Below, piece after piece: positions 57,395-62,973 of a DNA stretch of 62,973 bases (the first letter of the stretch is position 1; each line of letters opens with the position of its first letter). Where the stretch lies: positions 1 through 62,973 of the forward strand of contig MPMT01000023.1 in NCBI GenBank assembly GCA_002238645.1. Direction: 5' to 3'. The translations under genes were made by a program, and so were the position numbers. The notes beneath the pieces were generated by a model. The model was given only the letters and a program-made list of their open reading frames with translations. It was not told the origin of the DNA and ran no database searches. Source of the stretch: Alphaproteobacteria bacterium bin52. GTDB taxonomy: Bacteria; Pseudomonadota; Alphaproteobacteria; Thalassobaculales; Thalassobaculaceae.

Positions 57395-58619
57395 TCAGCG
57401 ACTGGTAGACCAGGACCCTGAGTTCCCGGCGCACCGGGTAGCTCGACGACGGGATCAGCTGTGTCAGGAACACCACGGCCAGCTCTTCCGCCGGGTCGAT
57501 CCAGAACGCGGTACTCGCCATCCCGCCCCAAGCGAACTCGCCGGGCGAGCCGGGTATCTGGGCACGCACCGGATCGAGCAGCACCGCGCCGCCGAGCCCG
57601 AAGCCGATGCCGGTCATCGGCATCTCGCTGAAGACCGACTGGCCCATCGAGGCCATGTCGCCGGGCAGATGGTTCATCTGCATGAATTCGACCGTCTTGC
57701 GCCCGAGAACCCGGGCGCCGTCGAGCGCACCGCCGCGACGGAGCATCTCGAGGAAGCGCAGGTAGTCGGCCATCGACGAAACCAGGCCGCCGCCGCCGGA
57801 GTACAGGCGGACCGGTTCGCGAAACCGGCTGTCCCCGGCGTCTTCCACCAGCTTGAGCGGGTCCTCCGCAGTCCGGGTATAGAGAGAGCAGAACCGGTCG
57901 AGTCGGTCGTGTGGAACACCGAAGAAGGTGTCCGGCATGCCGAGGGGCTCGAAGATCCGTTCCCGGAACACCTGGTCGAGCGGGCGTCCGGCAACCACCT
58001 CGACGACCCGGCCGAGCACGTCGGTCGACACCCCGTAGTTCCAACGGGTTCCGGGATGGAAGCACAGCGGCACGTCGCCGAGCCGTGCGACCACGTCGGC
58101 CAGGCTCTCGTCGGTCCCGGAGAAGTCGGCACGGGCACGCCGCATCGCCCGTCCGACCGGGGTTGGGTCGAAAAGCCCGTAGGTCAGGCCCGAGGTGTGG
58201 GTCATCAGCTGGCGAACCGTGACCGGTGTCTCGGCATCGACCAGTTCCATGTTCTCGAACGGTCCGCCGATGTAGACCTTGCGTTCGGCCAATTCGGGGA
58301 GGAATTCCTCGACCGGCGCATCGAGCATGAGGCGGCCTTCCTCGAACAGCGTCATGGCTGCCACCGTGGTTACCGGCTTGGTCATGGAATAGATGCGGTA
58401 CAGGCCGTCCTGGAGTGCCGGCAGACCGCGGGCGATGTCCCGCTGGCCGTAGAGATCGGCATGGGCGAGCCTGCCGCGGCGCAGCACCGCGACGGCGGCG
58501 AACGGCAGCTTGCCCTCGTCGACGTAGCTGCGCATCCACGGGCCGATGCGCGCAAGCCGGTTCCTGCACAGGCCGAGTTCCTCGGGTCTGGCGACGGGTT
58601 CGAGACTGTCGAGGGGCAT
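57387..58619 (-). CDS. beta-lactamase-family serine hydrolase
   Basis: 410 residues, class C/esterase fold. The nucleophile motif S-x-x-K is S78-MT-K81 in YRIYSMTKPVTT; the Tyr motif is in RWNYGVSTDVLG, and a C-terminal GGMASTAFWIDP matches the HxG/KTG region of EstB-type esterases. No signal peptide is seen, so it is more likely a cytoplasmic esterase than a beta-lactamase. The start at 58619 has AGGAG 9 nt upstream. Overlaps the TPR gene by 8 nt. Confidence 0.88.
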   Translation of the reverse strand: MPLDSLEPVARPEELGLCRNRLARIGPWMRSYVDEGKLPFAAVAVLRRGRLAHADLYGQRDIARGLPALQDGLYRIYSMTKPVTTVAAMTLFEEGRLMLDAPVEEFLPELAERKVYIGGPFENMELVDAETPVTVRQLMTHTSGLTYGLFDPTPVGRAMRRARADFSGTDESLADVVARLGDVPLCFHPGTRWNYGVSTDVLGRVVEVVAGRPLDQVFRERIFEPLGMPDTFFGVPHDRLDRFCSLYTRTAEDPLKLVEDAGDSRFREPVRLYSGGGGLVSSMADYLRFLEMLRRGGALDGARVLGRKTVEFMQMNHLPGDMASMGQSVFSEMPMTGIGFGLGGAVLLDPVRAQIPGSPGEFAWGGMASTAFWIDPAEELAVVFLTQLIPSSSYPVRRELRVLVYQSLID

Positions 58620-58694
58620 TGCCGCATCTCCTGGTGAGCACATGAACCGGAAGTGCCGGAGCACTTGCCTTCCGGTTCCGTCCTATGCCACAGC

Positions 58695-59255
58695 ATGCCG
58701 ATGCGAGGCTATTTCGGAATCGGTGTCGAGGGCATCAGCAAGCCGATGAACTTCGGCGCGGTGATGCGAACCGCGCACGCGTTCGGCGCCAGTTTCGCGT
58801 TCACCGTCGGCGACGCCCTGCCGGCGCGCGAGATCGGACAGTCCGATACCTCGCAGGCGGCTGGCAGCCTGCCGTTCTACGCCTTCCGGCGGGCCTGCGA
58901 CCTCCTGCTGCCGCGCGGCTGCGCCCTGGTGGGAGTGGAAATCACCGAAGACGCGATCGAACTGCCGAGTTTCCGCCACCCGCGCCGCGCCGCGTACGTG
59001 CTTGGTCCGGAACGCGGTGCACTGTCGCGGGCCATGCTCGCACGCTGCGACCACGTGGTCCGCATCCCGCTCGGCTTCGCGATCAACGTCGGGTTGGCCG
59101 GAGCCCTGGTCATGTACGACAGGATGATCACCCTGGGCCGGTTCGCGCCCCGCCCGGTCACCGCCGGCGGTCCGGTCGAGCCCGTGCCGGTGCCCGAGTT
59201 CGGACCGCCGGCCTGGGTGCGCAAGCGGGCTCGTTCCGGGGCCGCGGAGACATGA
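58695..59255 (+). CDS. TrmH/SpoU-type RNA 2'-O-methyltransferase
   Basis: 186 residues, SPOUT knot fold. GISKPMNFGAVMRTAHAFGASF at the N-terminus, YVLGPERGALSRAML and IPLGFAINVGLAGALVMYDRM (the NxxxA motif 3) are SpoU motifs. It methylates ribose 2'-OH in tRNA or rRNA; the target cannot be told. Its stop overlaps the pseudouridine synthase start (ATGA). ATG 58695 and 58701 are both possible. Confidence 0.9.
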   Translation: MPMRGYFGIGVEGISKPMNFGAVMRTAHAFGASFAFTVGDALPAREIGQSDTSQAAGSLPFYAFRRACDLLLPRGCALVGVEITEDAIELPSFRHPRRAAYVLGPERGALSRAMLARCDHVVRIPLGFAINVGLAGALVMYDRMITLGRFAPRPVTAGGPVEPVPVPEFGPPAWVRKRARSGAAET

Positions 59256-60049
59256 ACCAGTTTGCCGAACTCTTCGCCGCCGAACGCGGAGCGGAGCGGA
59301 TTGCCCGGCGGCTGGCGCGAAGCGGGCTCTGTTCGCGCCGTGACGCCGAGCGATGGATCGCGGCCGGAAGGGTCAGGGTCGACGGCCGCACGCTCGATCA
59401 TCCGGCGGTGACGGTCGATGCGTCGAGCCGCATCCTCGTCGACGGCAAGCCGGTTCCCCCGATCGAGCGGCCGCGGCTGTGGCGCTATCACAAGCCCGCC
59501 GGCCGCATCACCAGCACCAGCGACCCGCAGGGGCGCCGCACCGTCTTTGCCGACCTTCCGGCGGACCTTCCCCGGGTGATGACGGTCGGCCGGCTCGACC
59601 TCGCGTCGGAAGGCCTGCTGCTGCTGACCAATGACGGCGGCCTGGCGCGGCTGCTCGAACTTCCCTCCACCGGCTGGGTGCGTCGCTACCGGGTCAGGGT
59701 ACACGGCCGGCCGGAGCATGCGCGGCTTGACGCGATCGCGCGGGGGGTCACCATCGAGGGCACCACCTACGGACCGGCCGACATCAGCCTCGATCACCAG
59801 GGACCGAGCAACGCCTGGCTCACCATCGGACTGCGCGAGGGCAGGAACCGGGAGGTGCGCCGGCTGCTGGAGCATGCCGAACTTGCGGTGAACAGGCTGA
59901 TCCGGATTTCCTACGGTCCGTTCCAGCTCGGGACCCTGCCGGCGGCGGCGGTGAGTGAGGTCAGGCAGCGGGTCCTTCGCGAACAGCTCGGTGCGGGCAG
60001 GCCGCAGGACCGGGATGCGGATCGTCGCCGGAAGCAGGCGCGGCGCTAG
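59252..60049 (+). CDS. RluB/RsuA-type pseudouridine synthase
   Basis: 265 residues. An S4 RNA-binding domain (about 16-62, RIARRLARSGLCSRRDAERWI) precedes the synthase domain with the catalytic Asp116 in VGRLDLASEGLLLLTNDG and REGRNREVRRLLEH. RluB (23S U2605) is the most likely member. The extra 30 residues at the C-terminus are basic. Coupled to the SpoU gene, and rsmD starts inside its 3' end. Confidence 0.93.
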   Translation: MNQFAELFAAERGAERIARRLARSGLCSRRDAERWIAAGRVRVDGRTLDHPAVTVDASSRILVDGKPVPPIERPRLWRYHKPAGRITSTSDPQGRRTVFADLPADLPRVMTVGRLDLASEGLLLLTNDGGLARLLELPSTGWVRRYRVRVHGRPEHARLDAIARGVTIEGTTYGPADISLDHQGPSNAWLTIGLREGRNREVRRLLEHAELAVNRLIRISYGPFQLGTLPAAAVSEVRQRVLREQLGAGRPQDRDADRRRKQARR

Positions 60050-60611
60050 GCTGGCGCCGCTTGCGGGCCGCGAGACCCGGCCGACGGCGTCGCGAACCCG
60101 TACGGCGGCGTTCGACCTGCTGGACGGCGGTCGGTTCGGCCAGCCGTACCCCGGGCGCCTCGTGGTGGACGGCTTTGCCGGGACCGGGGCGCTGGGCCTC
60201 GAGGCGCTCTCGCGCGGTGCTGACCATGCGGTGTTCATCGAATCCGAACCGGCGGCGCTGCGCGTGCTTGCGCGCAACATCCGCAGCCTGGGGTTCGAGG
60301 AGCAGGCCACGGTCATTGCAGCGGATGCGACCCGGCTTGGCACCGCGGCCTCCGGCGTTGCCGGGCTGGTATTGCTCGATCCGCCCTACGGCAGCGGCCT
60401 TGCGGCACCCTGTCTCGCAGCACTGCGCCGCTGCGGCTGGATCGGTGCGGACACCGTTGTCGTGATCGAGACCGCGCGCCGCTACCCGGTCGCGCTGCCC
60501 GACTGGCTCGAACTGGTCGATGACCGGGCGCACGGGGCCGCCCGGCTGCAGGTCGCCCGGCCGTTACCCCAGGCTTGCCAGCCAGTCCTCGATCAGCCGG
60601 CGCGCGATTGA
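60015..60611 (+). CDS. rsmD: 16S rRNA (guanine(966)-N2)-methyltransferase RsmD
   Basis: 198 residues. MRIVAGSRRGARL and TRPTASRTRTAAF are RsmD hallmarks; FAGTGALGLEALSRGA binds SAM and DPPYG (122-126) is the catalytic N6/N2-MTase motif. It overlaps the pseudouridine synthase gene by 35 nt and nudC (convergent) by 48 nt. Conserved RluB-RsmD neighbour pair. Confidence 0.95.
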   Translation: MRIVAGSRRGARLAPLAGRETRPTASRTRTAAFDLLDGGRFGQPYPGRLVVDGFAGTGALGLEALSRGADHAVFIESEPAALRVLARNIRSLGFEEQATVIAADATRLGTAASGVAGLVLLDPPYGSGLAAPCLAALRRCGWIGADTVVVIETARRYPVALPDWLELVDDRAHGAARLQVARPLPQACQPVLDQPARD

Positions 60612-61514
60612 ATCGTGCCGCGGCAGGCTGTTGCCGAACTCGTGGAACCGGCAGAGCTCGTCACGGGTGAACCACCGGGCGTCCTCCACCTCGTCATCGT
60701 TGCGCGAAATCCGGGTTGTGCGGGCACGGGCCTCGAACCCGAGCATGATCGAGGCCGGGAACGGCCAGGGCTGCGAGGAGTGGTAGCGCACGTCCTCGAC
60801 CTCGATGTCGGTTTCCTCCCAAACCTCGCGGGCAACCGCTTCTTCCAGGGTCTCGCCCGGCTCGACGAAACCGGCAAGGGTGGAATACATGCCGGGCTTC
60901 CAGACCCGCTGGCGACCGAGCAGCGCTCTCTCCCCGTCATGCACCAGCATGATCACTGCCGGGTCGGTCCGCGGAAAGGTCGGCGCGCCGCAGGCCTGGT
61001 TGGTGCAGTTGCGCTGGTGTCCGCCCTTGATCGAACGGGTCGGGGATCCGCACACGCCGCAGTGACGGTGCCTCTGGTGCCAGTACATGAGCCCGCGGGC
61101 GTAGGCGAGCAGTGATCCGTCGAAGCGACCGAGCAGCGGACCGACAGCCCGCAGGTCGGCGAACTCGCCGTGGCCGGAAAACAGGGTGGAGGACTGCTCT
61201 TCCCCGAGACCGGACACGTCGAGCCCGATATGGGCGATGCCGTCCTTCTCGCCGAGGAAGACCGCGACCTCGGCCCGGGCCACCAGGCCGGAGTGCCCGG
61301 CGGCGTCGAGCCAAGCCGCGCGCAGGTCGCCGCCCGGACCGGCCTGAACCAGCGAACGCGACCGCCAGACCGGGACAAGCCGGGTACCGGTGCGCCCGAG
61401 CATGGTCTCGAGCCAGTCCGCTCCCTCGCGCAGGTGCGCGGAACGGTCAAGCCCGCCGAACCCGTAGGCCGCAGGCCGCCGCGAGATCAGGTGAAGCGGA
61501 TATTCGTCGGTCAT
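60564..61514 (-). CDS. nudC: NADH pyrophosphatase NudC
   Basis: 316 residues. A zinc ribbon Cys152/155/170/175 separates the N-terminal domain from the Nudix domain, which has GFVEPGETLEEAVAREVWEE from 215 and the NudC-specific SQPWPFP (247-253). It hydrolyses NADH and can remove NAD caps from RNA. Convergent overlap with rsmD by 48 nt. Confidence 0.96.
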   Translation of the reverse strand: MTDEYPLHLISRRPAAYGFGGLDRSAHLREGADWLETMLGRTGTRLVPVWRSRSLVQAGPGGDLRAAWLDAAGHSGLVARAEVAVFLGEKDGIAHIGLDVSGLGEEQSSTLFSGHGEFADLRAVGPLLGRFDGSLLAYARGLMYWHQRHRHCGVCGSPTRSIKGGHQRNCTNQACGAPTFPRTDPAVIMLVHDGERALLGRQRVWKPGMYSTLAGFVEPGETLEEAVAREVWEETDIEVEDVRYHSSQPWPFPASIMLGFEARARTTRISRNDDEVEDARWFTRDELCRFHEFGNSLPRHDSIARRLIEDWLASLG

Positions 61515-61547
61515 CGCGGCAATGCTACACGCCGGTCCGCTGCCGGC

Positions 61548-62867
61548 CTAGAGTTCGTCGGCGCCGGCCCGCGATATCCGGCCCAGACGCCGGTTGACCA
61601 GCAGGCGCAGCAGCGGGTCCGGCGGGACCCGGGCGGCGGCGGGAACCGACAGCAACACCCGCAGCAGGTCGCTGTCTTGGCCGCATATGAGTTCGGCCAG
61701 AAGCTTGCCGCCGATCGCTCCCCGGGTCATCGGGGCTGCGTCCGGGGAGACCAGCGCCCACAGCCCGTCACGGAACTGCCCGAACACGGCGCCGTCGTTG
61801 CGGGTGAAGCCGAGAACACCTCCCCAGGTCCCGGTGAACGCGATGTCGCCGAGGTCGGGCCAGCGGGCGGCGATACTGCGGCGATGGACCGCCGCCATCT
61901 TCTCGACCAAGGGTGCAGGATACTGCCCGGTGCGCGCATAGCGCAGGGAATTGCGCATCAGGATCCGACGGTCACGCGTCAACCGCACGGTGCTGCCATT
62001 GGGATGCGCCGGAAGCAGTCCGAACTCGGAACCGTTCCCCAGCATCGCGGTCTGGTGGTCGGGCAGCGGTTCGGTGAGGCTGGCGAAGGTGGCGATGGGC
62101 ACCACCCGGGCCGACGCGACCCCCATCCGCCCGGTGGCGACATGGGTGCACAGGATGACCGTCCCCGTTTCGATGACACCGTCGGGGCAGACGAGCCGGT
62201 AGCCGCCGCGGGTGTCGATCTCGTGCACCGGGCTGTCCTCGTAGAGGTCGACGTTCACTGGCAGCGAGGTGCCCAGGCCGCGCATCAGCGCCGCCGGCTG
62301 GACCAGGGCGGACCCACCGGCCCTGATGCCGGCGAGGTAGTAGCCGGACCCGGTAAGCCGCGTGACCGCGTCGCGTCCGAGATGCTGCCAGTCGACGGCG
62401 AGCGCGTCGAAACCCGACCCCACGCCGGCGAGCGCGTCGAGACCGGCCGGGGTGGCGGCGACGTAGACGCGCCCCCAGTCGCTCCACTGGCACCGGATCT
62501 GGTGGTCGCGGACGAGCTCGCGCAGCCAGGCCGTGCCGGCCGCAGACAACCGGTCGTTCTTGCGCGCGGTCTCAAGGTGGTGCACGCCACCATGACTGTG
62601 GTGATCGAGCAGGAACCCGGCATTGCGCCCGGAGGTCCCGTGACCGAGGCGAGATGCATCAACCAGCGCGATGGAGGCGTGGGGCCTGAGCTCGCCGAGG
62701 CGCCGGGCAACCGAGCAGCCGCAGATGCCGGCGCCGACGACGGCGAAGTCGACGCGGATGTCGCCGGTGACCCGGCGTGCAGGCGCCGGCGCCGGCAGGC
62801 AGCGGTACCAGCCGCTGCCGGGCCCGTCGTCGGGCAGGTCCCGGGCCCGGATACTGCGCCATGCCAT
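61548..62867 (-). CDS. DAO-family FAD-dependent oxidoreductase
   Basis: 439 residues. FAD binding is by FAVVGAGICGCSVARRLGE (about 41-59), with TSGRNAGFLLDHHSHGG following and a C-terminal FTGTWGGVLGFTRNDGAVFG typical of PuuB/glycine-oxidase-like enzymes. It probably oxidises an amine or imino acid. About 35 N-terminal residues before the Rossmann strand are longer than usual, so a later start is possible. Confidence 0.9.
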   Translation of the reverse strand: MAWRSIRARDLPDDGPGSGWYRCLPAPAPARRVTGDIRVDFAVVGAGICGCSVARRLGELRPHASIALVDASRLGHGTSGRNAGFLLDHHSHGGVHHLETARKNDRLSAAGTAWLRELVRDHQIRCQWSDWGRVYVAATPAGLDALAGVGSGFDALAVDWQHLGRDAVTRLTGSGYYLAGIRAGGSALVQPAALMRGLGTSLPVNVDLYEDSPVHEIDTRGGYRLVCPDGVIETGTVILCTHVATGRMGVASARVVPIATFASLTEPLPDHQTAMLGNGSEFGLLPAHPNGSTVRLTRDRRILMRNSLRYARTGQYPAPLVEKMAAVHRRSIAARWPDLGDIAFTGTWGGVLGFTRNDGAVFGQFRDGLWALVSPDAAPMTRGAIGGKLLAELICGQDSDLLRVLLSVPAAARVPPDPLLRLLVNRRLGRISRAGADEL

Positions 62868-62937
62868 GCCGTCATCCGTTCCACGTGCCGTTTTGCATGA
62901 GGCATGGTATGAGCACCTGCCCCTGTCTTCAACGCGG

Positions 62938-62960
62938 GCCCGGTACTGGAAATACCGGGC
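62938..62960. repeat. 8-bp perfect inverted repeat upstream of the DAO gene
   Basis: GCCCGGTA and TACCGGGC flank a 7-nt loop (CTGGAAA). No T-run follows on either strand, so a terminator is doubtful; an operator or the end of a gene beyond the window is possible. Confidence 0.35.
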
Positions 62961-62973
62961 GTCCTGTGCGACC

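Noticed and set aside
57387..58619. Antibiotic-resistance class C beta-lactamase
   Set aside because: No signal peptide and esterase-like motif spacing; family members of this kind are mostly esterases or peptidases.
57391..58641. 416-residue minus-strand frame offset from the serine hydrolase
   Set aside because: Same strand but a different frame from the beta-lactamase-family gene; only the latter has SxxK and Tyr motifs.

Overview
This window looks like chromosome from a high-GC alphaproteobacterium. The evidence is small lineage-restricted genes (a DUF1476 F1-ATPase zeta-type inhibitor, a Usg protein), hslUV next to his genes, lpoA/rsmI/dolP/gshB synteny, SirB1- and Smr-type proteins, and many ATGA-coupled operons. 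I infer a Rhodospirillales-like, free-living or symbiotic organism, but the sequence alone does not fix the order. No rRNA, tRNA or CRISPR array was seen.

Layout. 1-1477: lactate-utilisation genes (lutB tail, lutC) and an Smr protein. 1467-3340: hslVU (minus). 3425-7073: hisB-hisH-GNAT-hisA-hisF-hisE, tightly coupled. 7081-14367: gshB, SirB1-like, DolP-like BON lipoprotein and rsmI (minus), lpoA-like (plus), then rph-rdgB-hemW (minus). 14409-16770: a class I cytochrome P450 and galE. 16771-17968: gene-poor, with a truncated FitAB-type toxin-antitoxin locus. 17969-23744: enoyl-CoA hydratase family protein and CoA transferase (minus), opposite a complete paaABCDE phenylacetyl-CoA epoxidase operon. 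23831-25937: cupin, LOG-family and quinone oxidoreductase genes. 26336-31709: a four-gene dipeptide-type ABC importer operon, followed by usg. 32113-37240: ferredoxin and ferredoxin reductase, purH, ygfZ, zeta inhibitor, TANGO2-like protein.

37241-45038 is an accessory island of visibly lower and mixed GC. It holds an intact two-gene unit on the minus strand: a sterol C-24-methyltransferase (ERG6)-type enzyme, and a 675-residue protein that joins a GPP34 (GOLPH3/Vps74) domain to a cytochrome P450. Around it lie decayed mobile DNA: a DUF4338(DruA-like)-plus-Tn5-like transposase pseudogene, two IS110-type 5' remnants bracketing a RidA gene, a LuxR-type HTH tail, an integrase tail and a 20-bp tandem repeat. 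The GPP34-P450/methyltransferase pair is the most likely undescribed system in the window. I infer that it modifies a membrane-associated isoprenoid or sterol-like lipid.

45039-62973 returns to core genome: purC-purS (no purQ after it), an enoyl-CoA hydratase family/MoaB-like cluster, sfsA, purB, a cluster of PhyH dioxygenase, mtnA, class III aminotransferase, small protein and SDR, a TauD-type dioxygenase, a membrane TPR protein, a serine hydrolase, an RNA-modification set (TrmH-like, RluB-like, RsmD), nudC and a DAO-type oxidoreductase. Functions are assigned from motifs read directly in the translations. No database search was possible.
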